Notes: generated from the letters alone by a model not told the origin. Shown: positions 1 through 8,137, numbered from the stretch's first letter. The stretch: 46,098 nucleotides of DNA from Fidelibacterota bacterium (GCA_013203145.1 JABMOV010000050.1:1-46098); one strand, 5' to 3'. Numbers and translations: made by a program.

Positions 1-127
1 CATCATGTCGGGTGCATCGGGCCATTCAGTATCGGAAATTTAATGTATTTTTCTATAAATTCTTTAAAAGTAAGCATATTTTATATTCAGAATATTTTAT
101 TTATCGGTTATTGAAAATTCATACTAA

Positions 128-781
128 TTACGTATTGTTTTCAATTCCAAACAAGTCATAGGGTTGTTCACTAAAACTATCATTAAATAAAAAGATAGTC
201 AGAAAAATGTAAACGATAAATCCAAGAACAATAAGTAACTGATTCATTGATGTTTTTTGGATATCTTGCTTTGCCTTTACATCACAAACTTCACCAGGGC
301 AGTATTGTGCTTTTTCCTTATAAATCATTGAATAAAATTTGCATCCCAAACAAATACCAAACGCCGATTCAAAGAATAAAAATATGAGGCAAATTAGACA
401 GATTATTCCTGTGATCGGACTGTAAGAATTTACGATAACAAGAAGAATGAGCATGGTTAATGCCAAAACGAGACCAATTACCCAAGCAAACTTTTTTTGT
501 TGAGCACCAACATATTCAGGGACTTGATTTCTAACAATCAAACGCCCAATGATCAAAGTAGGAGAAAATTTGGGGTTAACAAAGACCCGTATTACAATAT
601 CTGTAAGGAATATTATAATAGAATATTTTAGCATTAAAAAATCCCCTTTAGAAGCTGCTAACTGTATTGATATATACATCATTAAAAATAGTATTCCTGC
701 TGCTGCTCTTATTTCTCGTTCATTTAAAACAGGGATGTCATATCCTTCTACGTTTTCTCCATATTGTCTTATTTTATTCAT
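128..781 (-). CDS. DUF4395 family membrane protein
   Basis: Predicted 217-residue integral membrane protein of unknown function. It has two hydrophobic helices near residues 28-68, two more near 98-145, and a last one near 180-200. The pair of cysteines in FGICLGC (about 142-148) followed by a second pair (YCPGEVC, about 160-166) matches the DUF4395 family, whose members often sit near thioredoxin- or rhodanese-like genes. That suggests a redox or sulfur-related role, but nothing here proves it. The start is the ATG at 781; no clear ribosome binding site precedes it. The gene stands alone on the minus strand: its stop is followed by a 50-bp AT-rich gap and then the window edge, so any downstream partner is lost. 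Confidence 0.72.
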   Translation of the reverse strand: MNKIRQYGENVEGYDIPVLNEREIRAAAGILFLMMYISIQLAASKGDFLMLKYSIIIFLTDIVIRVFVNPKFSPTLIIGRLIVRNQVPEYVGAQQKKFAWVIGLVLALTMLILLVIVNSYSPITGIICLICLIFLFFESAFGICLGCKFYSMIYKEKAQYCPGEVCDVKAKQDIQKTSMNQLLIVLGFIVYIFLTIFLFNDSFSEQPYDLFGIENNT

Positions 782-950
782 TTTTTTGTTTTTTCAGTTA
801 AATGGGTTTAGTGAATAACAGATGATTGTGTTTAATAAACAAATCTTTTGAAGTTGTTAGTTATTAAAAGTTGTCTTATAAAAATTATAGTAATAATAGG
901 GTTGAGAGGATCCCTCATATCTATTGATAATATGACATTTTGCTGATTGA

Positions 951-1022
951 CTTAACCATAACACGGTTGAATCTATTTCCGATATGGATATTGATCAATT
1001 AGTATATGAGTTGATAAAATAA
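951..1022 (+). pseudogene. Possible decayed 3' end of a type IIG restriction-methylase-like gene
   Basis: In the gap between the DUF4395 and DUF2461 genes, a 23-codon open frame ends in TAA at 1022. Its last residues contain DIDQLVYEL, which resembles the I-D-x-L-V-Y-E-L-Y-G-L-T motif at the C-terminus of Eco57I/type IIG restriction-modification proteins. The frame is closed by a TGA at 948-950 and stops two residues after the motif, so at most a remnant is present. The similarity is short and recalled by eye. The rest of 819-1091 shows no gene. Confidence 0.22.
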
Positions 1023-1091
1023 CTGCACTAAATTATTTATTATGCTTTTAGTTACTGCATTGAAGATTCATTTTTTAAAATAGGAAAAAAT

Positions 1092-1778
1092 ATGACCCAA
1101 TTCGACGGATTTACACAGGAAACACTGCAATTCTTAACAGCAATCAAAGACAATAATAATAAACAATCGTTTGAAAAAAATAAATCCATTTTTAAAGAAG
1201 AAGTGCAGCACAAATCGCAAGATTTTGTTATGGCAATGGACGATGCCTTAAAATCCATTTCTCCTGAATTAGGCGGCGATGTGAGGCTAAATGGATCTGG
1301 TTCAATTTTCAGGATTTACCGTGACGTGCGATTTAGCAAAGATAAAACACCCTACAAAACCCACTTGGGAATATTGTTTTGGGATAAACGATTTAAAAAA
1401 ATGAGCGGACCAGGATTCTATTTTCATCTTGAGCCACCCAAACTGAGTTTATATTGTGGAGTCTATGAAATCCCTAGAGATAAAATGTCAGATTTTCGGG
1501 ATGGGATTGCTGATAATAAATCAGGAAAACAGTTGTTGGGTATTATTGATAAAGGGGAGAAAATGGGATTTGAAACAAGTGAACCCCATTATAAACGATT
1601 CCCCATAGGATACGATGTTGAAGATGAACGGAAAACACTTTTATTGCACAACACATTATTTTTTAAAAAGACTACAGTAATCCCGAATGAAATATTCTCG
1701 GAGAATCTGATTGATTATACACTCAAGGTATGGGAGAAAATGGCACCCGTTTATTTTTGGTTAAAAAATATAATGTAG
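1092..1778 (+). CDS. DUF2461 family protein (TIGR02453-like)
   Basis: Predicted 228-residue soluble protein, close to the usual length of the DUF2461 family. Family features are the opening FDGFTQETLQFL segment (residues 4-15), the NNNKQSFEKNK stretch (about 22-32), the RDVRFSKDKTPYKTH motif (about 77-91), and the PGFYFHLEP segment (about 109-117). The biochemical function of the family is unknown. The start at ATG 1092 is preceded by AGGAAAAAAT, a weak ribosome binding site. It stands alone on the plus strand and is convergent with the CYTH gene, leaving only 25 bp between stops. Confidence 0.88.
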   Translation: MTQFDGFTQETLQFLTAIKDNNNKQSFEKNKSIFKEEVQHKSQDFVMAMDDALKSISPELGGDVRLNGSGSIFRIYRDVRFSKDKTPYKTHLGILFWDKRFKKMSGPGFYFHLEPPKLSLYCGVYEIPRDKMSDFRDGIADNKSGKQLLGIIDKGEKMGFETSEPHYKRFPIGYDVEDERKTLLLHNTLFFKKTTVIPNEIFSENLIDYTLKVWEKMAPVYFWLKNIM

Positions 1779-1803
1779 GGAAGAACTTTTTCATTTTTCC
1801 ACT

Positions 1804-2274
1804 TTATTCACGCCAATCTTTATACGGGTTCTTGACCAGATTTGAGTTAAAGTAGCGCGGATCGTCAGATATCTCCCGATCAATCCATTGTGGGAGTTCC
1901 ACCAATTCATTTTCTGTTTTCAGTTCAACCTCAGCCACGATTAAACCCACATTTTCAGATAAAAATTCGTCGATTATCCAAAGATGTCCTGAGGCCATTA
2001 ACTCAAATCGATTTTTTTCAATAAGGGGTTTTTCACAGAGATGATCTAACATGGTCTGCGCATCTTCGAGAGGAATTTCATATTCATATTCTTGCCTGGT
2101 GGTCTGAAGTGTTAGTCCTTTCACGGTGAGAAATCCTTTTTGATCAATCTGGCGAACTCTCACAACACGATGTTTATCTGTCGAAAGAAATCCCTGTCGA
2201 ATCATATGCTTGGATGCACCGTTTCGCCAGTCGTAACCCTTTACTAAGAATTTTCTCTCTATTTCTATTCCCAT
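1804..2274 (-). CDS. CYTH domain protein (tripolyphosphatase / thiamine triphosphatase type)
   Basis: A 156-residue CYTH protein, the family of CyaB adenylyl cyclases and thiamine triphosphatases. The N-terminal metal/phosphate-binding signature E-x-E-x-K is intact (E4, E6, K8), and alternating charged strands follow (VRVRQ, TVKG, YEYEIP, AEVELK), as expected for a triphosphate tunnel. Bacterial members mostly cleave inorganic tripolyphosphate, and a few cleave thiamine triphosphate. I chose the ATG at 2274 because the family normally begins right at M-x-x-E-I-E-R-K-F; an upstream start at 2304 would add ten unconserved residues and overlap the symporter gene. It is the last gene of a unit with thiamine pyrophosphokinase, which makes thiamine triphosphate an attractive substrate by inference. 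Confidence 0.88.
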   Translation of the reverse strand: MGIEIERKFLVKGYDWRNGASKHMIRQGFLSTDKHRVVRVRQIDQKGFLTVKGLTLQTTRQEYEYEIPLEDAQTMLDHLCEKPLIEKNRFELMASGHLWIIDEFLSENVGLIVAEVELKTENELVELPQWIDREISDDPRYFNSNLVKNPYKDWRE

Positions 2275-2284
2275 GCTAAAGATG

Positions 2285-3670
2285 TTACCGTTTTTGAAAA
2301 CCAATAAATAGTGCGAACATTGTCAAAGAAACGATTATTCCGGCATAAAATGGTTCAATGGATGAAAATGGAGAACCAAACCAGCGAGAGAAGAGCCACC
2401 ACAATGCTGCGGTTATGACAGGCAGGATAATACTAATAGCGGCCTTTTCATCTGTGAGCTTTATCCGCGTAAATGATCCAAGAAAGGGGATGATTAAACC
2501 TGGAATTACCATAGAACCAATCATATACCATAATCCAATCACGGATGGGACACTAAGTGCAAGGATTAGAGAGAGGAATGCCATCATGACCAGACCACGC
2601 TTGGTTAAATCAACGCTGGAAAGTCCTGCAAATTTTGGTGCAGATTTGCGAATCCGCCACAGGATATCCCGACCAAAAGTCACCGCACTAATGAGACCAA
2701 GGGAATCGATAGTGGACATGATGGTGGCCAGCAATCCCGTTAAAAACAGACCGAAGAAAAAGGGTGGTAGAACTTTTTCACCCACCAGCGGGAAAATCAT
2801 TAATGCTTGGGCATCCGGGACCAGAATTCGCGCATAAAATCCAGTGAAGAGTGTAAGCATGTCAAACACAAACCAAAATCCAACGGCAATGAGAATTCCC
2901 TTTTTAGCCACGGTTTCTGATTTTGCAGCAGCAGACCGTTGATAAAAACCAGGGTCAATGAATGTCCACAATGCTATAAAAAACCAAACCATAATATAGG
3001 AGAATGAATTTCCACCTGTAGGAGTGCGATGCGTTTCAGGAAGTTGATCCCAAATCTGAAGGGGTGACCCGTACGACATCCATGCAAACCCAACGAGTAA
3101 AATGAAACCGGAAAACATGAGAATAAATTGAAATATATCCGTGCGAATAACAGCTCCAAAACCCCCACGCCAGATATATACCAGACTGGCAATGAGTGCC
3201 AGGATAAGCGCGGTGCTGTAGGGTAAACCTGTAAAGGCCTGTAGAAGAATACCAATACTTAAGATATAAGGTGCCGGACTTGCTAATACCAATAGTAATA
3301 GTGCGCTGATTACTGCTGATGAAGGACCATATCGTTTTTCGAAATGATCGGGAATGGAAACAAGATTTGCTCTTCGAATCTTTGGGGCTAAATAAAAAGC
3401 AAAAAGAATTGCAAATACATAGTAGGGCAATCCGAAAATAACCCAGGTTTGCAACCCGTAGAGAAATGTATTTTCACCAACACCAAGGATTCCTCCGTAC
3501 CAAGTGGAAACCACTGTCATGACAAAACCAGGCAGGCTGAGTCGCCTTCCCGCTAAAATATAGTTTTTTTCGTCATCGGCAGAATGTTTGGATCGAACAA
3601 ACCCGATAACCCATAGCGAACAAAAATATAAAAGGATGGCAAGTCCATCCAGCCAATGGAGATTTATCAT
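2285..3670 (-). CDS. Sodium:solute symporter family transporter, possibly for thiamine
   Basis: A 461-residue polytopic protein with about 12-13 hydrophobic helices. SSS-family landmarks are YILAGRRLSLPGFVMT (about 37-52), the WYGG turn near 58, GGFGAVIRTDIFQFILM (about 169-185), and the ATIMSTIDSLGLISA segment late in the protein. These transporters use a sodium gradient to import small solutes. The start codon overlaps the thiamine pyrophosphokinase stop as TAATG, so the two are translationally coupled. A subfamily of SSS transporters (ThiV) has been proposed for thiamine uptake from genomic context; this linkage suggests the same job. Substrate is inference only. Confidence 0.87.
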   Translation of the reverse strand: MINLHWLDGLAILLYFCSLWVIGFVRSKHSADDEKNYILAGRRLSLPGFVMTVVSTWYGGILGVGENTFLYGLQTWVIFGLPYYVFAILFAFYLAPKIRRANLVSIPDHFEKRYGPSSAVISALLLLVLASPAPYILSIGILLQAFTGLPYSTALILALIASLVYIWRGGFGAVIRTDIFQFILMFSGFILLVGFAWMSYGSPLQIWDQLPETHRTPTGGNSFSYIMVWFFIALWTFIDPGFYQRSAAAKSETVAKKGILIAVGFWFVFDMLTLFTGFYARILVPDAQALMIFPLVGEKVLPPFFFGLFLTGLLATIMSTIDSLGLISAVTFGRDILWRIRKSAPKFAGLSSVDLTKRGLVMMAFLSLILALSVPSVIGLWYMIGSMVIPGLIIPFLGSFTRIKLTDEKAAISIILPVITAALWWLFSRWFGSPFSSIEPFYAGIIVSLTMFALFIGFQKR

Positions 3671-4293
3671 TAAGCTTTCTCGTGACTCTGCATCACGATT
3701 AAAGGTTCACTGGAATTAATCGAAAACGAATTACCTAACGATTCATTGCTCACACCCTGTGATGGGCTGGTTAATTGTTCATGGTCTACTTTATACTTTA
3801 GGTTCTCAGATGTAATGGTCGTTTTTGTAAAAGCAAATAGAGACACGATTTGCCTCTTAAATGATAAAAATGAATTATTACCTTGAGAGGAAAAAATGGT
3901 GTATTTATCCGTAACAACAGATATAGATATTTTTTTATAATAGTGGAGAATTAGCAAAATATTTGCGAGATAATGGTCATCACGTAGCGCTGTTGCCCCT
4001 ACGACAGTAATCTCTTGAATTTTGTGTTTAATACAAAATGTAATGGCTTTTTCCAAATCTGAATTTTTTTGCTGCAAAACATGTATAATATCGATTCCCT
4101 CAGGGAGGTCAATCTCCAGACTATCCATGTCCCCAATCACAATATTAGCGTATTTATTGTGAGAAAGTAATTTATCCGCAGCTCCATCTGTACAAATGAC
4201 GGTTCCTGCATGATCAATAAATGATAGGGGCATTGGATGTGTGGGAAATAATCCATTGGCAACTACTACGACAGGTTTTGATATAGATTTCAA
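3670..4293 (-). CDS. thiN: Thiamine pyrophosphokinase
   Basis: A 207-residue thiamine pyrophosphokinase, which transfers pyrophosphate from ATP to thiamine to give thiamine diphosphate. Family motifs are in order: CTDGAAD (34-40), IGDMDS (53-58), D79 before the KAI helix, the G-A-T-A-L-R-D-D-H core (99-107), SLFAF (151-155) and LKY (165-167). The length is normal. The start is a TTG at 4293, one base after the stop of the upstream gene. No ATG lies near a family-typical start, so TTG is the best choice. The next gene, a symporter, overlaps its stop. With uptake and CYTH neighbours it fits a thiamine salvage unit. Confidence 0.9.
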   Translation of the reverse strand: MKSISKPVVVVANGLFPTHPMPLSFIDHAGTVICTDGAADKLLSHNKYANIVIGDMDSLEIDLPEGIDIIHVLQQKNSDLEKAITFCIKHKIQEITVVGATALRDDHYLANILLILHYYKKISISVVTDKYTIFSSQGNNSFLSFKRQIVSLFAFTKTTITSENLKYKVDHEQLTSPSQGVSNESLGNSFSINSSEPLIVMQSHEKA

Positions 4294-4294
4294 C

Positions 4295-5206
4295 TTATAA
4301 TGTCATCCAAGTGTCAGAAAATTGTTTCTTATATTTTTTTCTAATTTTAATAGTTGTTGAGTTGTGACTGTTTCGCAATTTTTGTGTATAAACTGGATTG
4401 TAGAACCAATCCCTCAGTTTTCTTGATACAGGTTGTGCCATTGGAGCAGGAACCCAATTATAAATTAAGTTAGATTTTGTATCTATTAATTGACCTTCAG
4501 CACAAGCCCAGGAAAGTTGATCCAAAGTATTTTTCATATCAATCATTTCAGTTAACGCCTGTAATTCCCCATGACGAACAGGATCAAGAAAGGCGCACTG
4601 TCTTCCATAAAGTATTCCGGTATGAAGGAAGTTTGGCACAAGGATAACACCATCAAGATTGAAACGTCTGGCCATCCAGTAAAGGATTTCAAAAATGATC
4701 ATACTGATTCCCAAACCAGGATGATCTTGACCAGGAAGTTGAGGGCGATGACGAGAAAATGATTTGATGGGGTTTTGGAGCATAAACCACTCAACAATGA
4801 GACACTCTGCTTTCGTTTGCTGAGGATCAGGTAATGTTATTGGCGCTCGACGTAAACATAATTCAGCAGAAATATGGTCAATTCCATTTGTTGTATGAAT
4901 CAGTGTGAGTTTATGTAAAAACGGATCACTAGTATCCATTAGTAATTTGGGTTTTGATAAACCAATTTTTTTCAGCTTATCATATACGCCAAATAATTGT
5001 AATCCCAAATCGAGACCTTTTGTGCTGTAATATCCTAAAAAACGGCTAGTACCACGCGATGACGATAAATCATGGAATACATCTTCATTACTTAACGTTT
5101 GATCATCACTTTCAGCAGTAAAGACATAATCAGATAAATGTTTAATCAGATTGCGATATTTCCGGGGACGTGGTTTTAAAATTTGTTCTAATTCAGCAGA
5201 TCGCAT
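4295..5206 (-). CDS. Unrecognised 303-residue protein heading the thiamine operon
   Basis: I do not recognise this protein. It is soluble, lacks a signal peptide or membrane segments, and has a basic C-terminal tail (IRKKYKKQF). Conserved-looking features are LLMDTSDPFLHKL near residues 88-100, a CLIVEWFMLQNP segment near 134-145, and LPGQDHPGLGI near 157-167 followed by a hydrophobic helix. The Q-x-H-P-G-L-G loop before a helix recalls acyl-CoA binding in GNAT acetyltransferases, but the rest does not clearly fit. The start is ATG 5206. Its stop lies one base before the thiN start, so it is the first gene of the unit. No TPP riboswitch was seen upstream. Confidence 0.75.
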   Translation of the reverse strand: MRSAELEQILKPRPRKYRNLIKHLSDYVFTAESDDQTLSNEDVFHDLSSSRGTSRFLGYYSTKGLDLGLQLFGVYDKLKKIGLSKPKLLMDTSDPFLHKLTLIHTTNGIDHISAELCLRRAPITLPDPQQTKAECLIVEWFMLQNPIKSFSRHRPQLPGQDHPGLGISMIIFEILYWMARRFNLDGVILVPNFLHTGILYGRQCAFLDPVRHGELQALTEMIDMKNTLDQLSWACAEGQLIDTKSNLIYNWVPAPMAQPVSRKLRDWFYNPVYTQKLRNSHNSTTIKIRKKYKKQFSDTWMTL

Positions 5207-5295
5207 GAGTGAATTTACGTGATATGAGGAAAAGTTTTAATGTTCAAGTTATATGGTTTATGATTTATGTAATTAAAATACAATATTGAAAATTT

Positions 5296-5324
5296 ACACA
5301 AATATATTTTACATATATTTGTGT
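5296..5324 (-). terminator. AT-rich hairpin downstream of the YjbR-like gene
   Basis: A perfect 11-bp inverted repeat (ACACAAATATA with its complement) encloses a 7-base loop and starts 10 bases after the YjbR-like stop. On the minus strand it is followed by AAATTTTC. It is AT-rich, so termination would be weak. Confidence 0.45.
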
Positions 5325-5333
5325 ATTCCGTGG

Positions 5334-5693
5334 TTAAATAGATTCCCGAATTCTTTTTGATAATCCGCTTAATATCAAATCATATGAATCGTCAATCATG
5401 GCGAATAAGATTTCGTTTGGCATTGATCCATCCAAGGTAATTGTATTCCAATGATCCTTATTCATGTGATACCCGGGATTAACTGCAGCAAAAGTCATTC
5501 TCACGATATCAATTTCCAGAGGATCACATTTAAGCGTAAGTCGAAGTGGCTCTTTTTTTTGTGCCAATAATGCGAACATTTTTCCACCCACTTTGAATAC
5601 AGCAGGTTCATCACCAAAGGGGAATTCTTTCTTGGAACCCAATTTTGTTTGGAGGTAATCGTTTATTATTGGAAATAAATCTTTGTTAGTCAT
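5334..5693 (-). CDS. MmcQ/YjbR family protein
   Basis: A 119-residue small soluble protein of the MmcQ/YjbR (DUF419) family, which has a CyaY-like fold and is annotated as DNA-binding in some members. Typical features are the FPFGDEPAVFKVGGKMFALL stretch in the first half, LKCDP in the middle, and PGYHMNKDHWNTITLDG before the last helices, where the H-W pair is conserved. I chose the ATG at 5693 because homologues start a few residues before this block. The upstream start at 5747 would put 18 residues inside the channel gene. The start overlaps the end of the channel gene by 8 bases, suggesting co-expression. Confidence 0.85.
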   Translation of the reverse strand: MTNKDLFPIINDYLQTKLGSKKEFPFGDEPAVFKVGGKMFALLAQKKEPLRLTLKCDPLEIDIVRMTFAAVNPGYHMNKDHWNTITLDGSMPNEILFAMIDDSYDLILSGLSKRIRESI

Positions 5694-6309
5694 TATTGAT
5701 TGTCCTAGTGAGGGCGGAAGCAATAAGACCCGTTGGAACAGCCACAATTCCTAATCCAATAAACATAATGATGGAGGTGAATATTTTCCCACCTACAGTA
5801 ATTGGAATTGAATCTCCATATCCAACAGTTGTTAGAGTAACAATGGCCCACCACATACAATGAAAGAATGACGCAAAAACATCAGGTTGAACTTCATGCT
5901 CAAAATAGTATATTCCAATTGATGCAACGTAAAGTAGCCCAAAAGCAGCGATTCCAAATACTATTAATTCGGGTTTAATCAATTTTATGGCAAGTATAAA
6001 TCGTTTAATAGCGTTATTGTAACGGAATATTTTTAGAACCCTAAACAAGCGAAAAAGACGGAAGATTCGGATGGATCGCAAGTCAACTGAACGTAAAATG
6101 TAAAATGGTAAAATTGCACATAAATCAATTATTCCATAAAGACTAAAGATGAATGATAGCTTTCTATCGGCAATATATATCCTTAGTAAATATTCAATTG
6201 TAAATACAATTACACTGAGGATTTCGAAAAATCGTAGATATTTGACAGTTGTGAGGGATAAGTCGGGGATAGTACTAATTGAGAAAGCAATAATTGACAA
6301 AATGATCAA
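5686..6309 (-). CDS. Kv-type voltage-gated potassium channel, start region disrupted
   Basis: A six-helix potassium channel of the ion_trans family. Counted from the TTG at 6309, the S4 voltage sensor has a basic residue at every third position (R78, R81, R84, R87, R90, K93, R96). The selectivity filter is TVGYGD (161-166) and the last helix ends near residue 200. This TTG cuts into helix S1 and is probably not the true start. The open frame continues upstream with channel-like sequence (ESTETFGGRIFDIF) to an in-frame TAA at 6376-6378. Three codons before that TAA is an ATG (6385-6387). Either a rare start codon is used or the gene carries a nonsense mutation or sequencing error. Confidence 0.85.
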   Translation of the reverse strand: MIILSIIAFSISTIPDLSLTTVKYLRFFEILSVIVFTIEYLLRIYIADRKLSFIFSLYGIIDLCAILPFYILRSVDLRSIRIFRLFRLFRVLKIFRYNNAIKRFILAIKLIKPELIVFGIAAFGLLYVASIGIYYFEHEVQPDVFASFFHCMWWAIVTLTTVGYGDSIPITVGGKIFTSIIMFIGLGIVAVPTGLIASALTRTINND

Positions 6310-6390
6310 AAATTGAATAAATATGTCGAAGATTCGTCCACCAAAAGTTTCTGTTGATTCGATTATTAATTTTAATTATTCTTTCATGAA

Positions 6391-6762
6391 CTATACTTCT
6401 TCTACTTCCCAATTTTCATTTACCCAGAGACCAATAACATTTGCGGTTGGATAACGATCAGATAAATATTTATTTGATAATGCAATTTGCTTCAATTGAT
6501 GTGTTTTTGAAATGGGATTACCAGCACAATCATGATGCCCAACAATTGCAATACTATTTGATCCGTGGCGTTTTAAAGAAATCTCAACTCGAGTATTTAT
6601 TGATTGTAAAAGGACATCATCGGATTGAGTCGCCAGTATGGCATTTGGTCCCGGTTCGGTAATGGTATCAACATAGGTGGCATTAAATCGAGCTTTCAAA
6701 TATTGAATGACGGGAAGTTGGACACGACCATCCATGCAATTAATTGCAGTACAAAATTTCAT
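6391..6762 (-). CDS. Short beta-carbonic-anhydrase-like protein
   Basis: A 123-residue protein carrying both zinc motifs of beta-carbonic anhydrases: C9-x-D11-x-R13 (CMDGR) and H76-x-x-C79 (GHHDC). It is about half the length of classical beta enzymes and resembles the minimal 'Pro_CA_2' type. The zinc site is therefore probably intact: two Cys and one His as ligands, with the Asp-Arg pair for gating. Whether it hydrates CO2 or has another zinc-dependent role is not shown. The start is ATG 6762. It lies upstream of the channel gene on the same strand, with the broken channel start just after its stop. Confidence 0.8.
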   Translation of the reverse strand: MKFCTAINCMDGRVQLPVIQYLKARFNATYVDTITEPGPNAILATQSDDVLLQSINTRVEISLKRHGSNSIAIVGHHDCAGNPISKTHQLKQIALSNKYLSDRYPTANVIGLWVNENWEVEEV

Positions 6763-6828
6763 GAAATACCTGGGTTTGTTTTGTGTGAATTTAGTCGGAT
6801 AAAATCCATCGTTCTAGGGTAAAACAAT

Positions 6829-6848
6829 TGGAATTCATATCCATTCCA
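6829..6848. promoter_or_regulatory. Inverted repeat in a divergent promoter region
   Basis: TGGAAT and ATTCCA are separated by 8 bases. They lie 38 bp before the start of the plus-strand barrel gene and 66 bp before the minus-strand carbonic-anhydrase-like gene. This is a possible operator; no regulator is identified. Confidence 0.3.
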
Positions 6849-6886
6849 GATGATTTACTTTGTACCTAGTTTTCCACCATAATATT

Positions 6887-8137
6887 ATGAAAAAGTTACT
6901 CGTCATCTGGTTCCTCTCATTTCTTTCTGCTCAGATTACAGGTTTGGCAGAACACTATGAAATGGTCCCATTTTCATCATCGGACTCTCTCCAGCGCCAA
7001 GATCGGTTTCGAATAAACCTTGTAGCTCAAAAGGGAATTTATTCTTTCAATTATAGTGGAGAGCTGGTGCAGGAATCCATTAGCAAACCGGCCTTATTTT
7101 GGGATAATCGTGAAGCGTACATTGAGTTGGCATTCCCGTTAATTGATATTCGTGCGGGCAAACAGAAAATCGAATGGGGATTAATAAACGGTTGGTTTCT
7201 CTCAGATAGAATTAATCCCAGGGATATGCGATATCATTTGACCCGTTCTTTAAATGATGTCCGGGTTGGCATTATGATGGTTCGTACAAGGATGCATCTT
7301 TTCGGTTTTAGTTTAGAAGGAATTTGGAATCCGAAAATTGAATATAATCCAATTATAGATCATGGTCCATGGCGGGAAAGAGATGTAGATTGGACAAATG
7401 ACACCCCTTCTCTGTTCATCCTAAAAGATATATATGACAAGAATTTAAAGAATGAATTTGGATTGCGTTTGGCTGGTTCAGTTGGAAGGTTGCAGTACCG
7501 TTTAATGTGGTTCGATGGTTATCAGGATGAATTATGGGTTGAATATTCAAATATCAATTGGTTGACAAATCCAGATCCAATTGGCGATGGTGAAATACAA
7601 TCATATAAGATGACTAACCGACAAACATTCTATGGTTTTGATTGCGAATATCCCTTGGGATCCTTTTCCCTCCAAGGTGAGTTTGGATATGAAACACCGT
7701 TTTGGTATAATACTTTTCCATCATTTGTAGGCACAGGCTCAGAATTACATTATCAGTATGGCATGAATAAGTCGAATCGATCATTGAGTATGATTGGGAT
7801 TAAATATTCGGGATTATTGGGACTTCACTTAAATGGTCAATGGATTAACAAACAAATTTTGGATTACACAACATCCGATAAATTCCCTGCGACTGAAGAA
7901 TACGGAATATTCTCAGCGTCAGGGAGTATTCCGGGACTTAATGCTGGGATAGATTATTGGACACTATCAGATTTAAAAAGAGAAGGCGGACTCTCAAAGA
8001 TTGAACTATATTATTTATATACCCAACGTATTATTGTTACAATGGGAATTCATACGGTGTGGGGCAATGAAGATCATTGGATAGGTGAATTCGATGCCAA
8101 TGATTATTATTTTATAAAAGGAACGTTTATTTACTAG
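6887..8137 (+). CDS. Outer-membrane beta-barrel protein
   Basis: A 416-residue exported protein. Residues 1-20 form a signal peptide (MKKLLVIWFLSFLSA). The rest consists of alternating amphipathic strands rich in aromatic residues, ending in a strand with a terminal aromatic (FIKGTFIY), as in outer-membrane barrels. I chose the ATG at 6887 because it starts the signal peptide; a TTG at 6860 would add nine residues. The segment R-A-G-K-Q-K-I-E-W-G-L...INPRD matches the second barrel at 25749 (FGKQIHVWG...LNPYD), so the two look like paralogues of a DUF1302/porin-like type. It overlaps the kinase gene tail-to-tail by 11 bases. Confidence 0.75.
   Translation: MKKLLVIWFLSFLSAQITGLAEHYEMVPFSSSDSLQRQDRFRINLVAQKGIYSFNYSGELVQESISKPALFWDNREAYIELAFPLIDIRAGKQKIEWGLINGWFLSDRINPRDMRYHLTRSLNDVRVGIMMVRTRMHLFGFSLEGIWNPKIEYNPIIDHGPWRERDVDWTNDTPSLFILKDIYDKNLKNEFGLRLAGSVGRLQYRLMWFDGYQDELWVEYSNINWLTNPDPIGDGEIQSYKMTNRQTFYGFDCEYPLGSFSLQGEFGYETPFWYNTFPSFVGTGSELHYQYGMNKSNRSLSMIGIKYSGLLGLHLNGQWINKQILDYTTSDKFPATEEYGIFSASGSIPGLNAGIDYWTLSDLKREGGLSKIELYYLYTQRIIVTMGIHTVWGNEDHWIGEFDANDYYFIKGTFIY

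Noticed and set aside
3..77. A 24-codon minus-strand frame starting MLTFKEFIEKY at the left edge
   Set aside because: It ends in TGA after 24 codons and has no ribosome binding site. It could be a frameshifted 5' end of a gene beyond the window (another frame continues as WPDAPDMM to the edge), but this cannot be decided from 77 bases.
2358..2837. Plus-strand open frame of 159 codons
   Set aside because: It lies wholly opposite the SSS symporter gene, whose motifs are clear; the antisense translation has no family features.
5207..5333. Possible TPP riboswitch upstream of the thiamine operon
   Set aside because: I saw no CUGAGA-type core or paired arms of a THI element in this 127-bp gap; only the AT-rich hairpin of the preceding gene is present.
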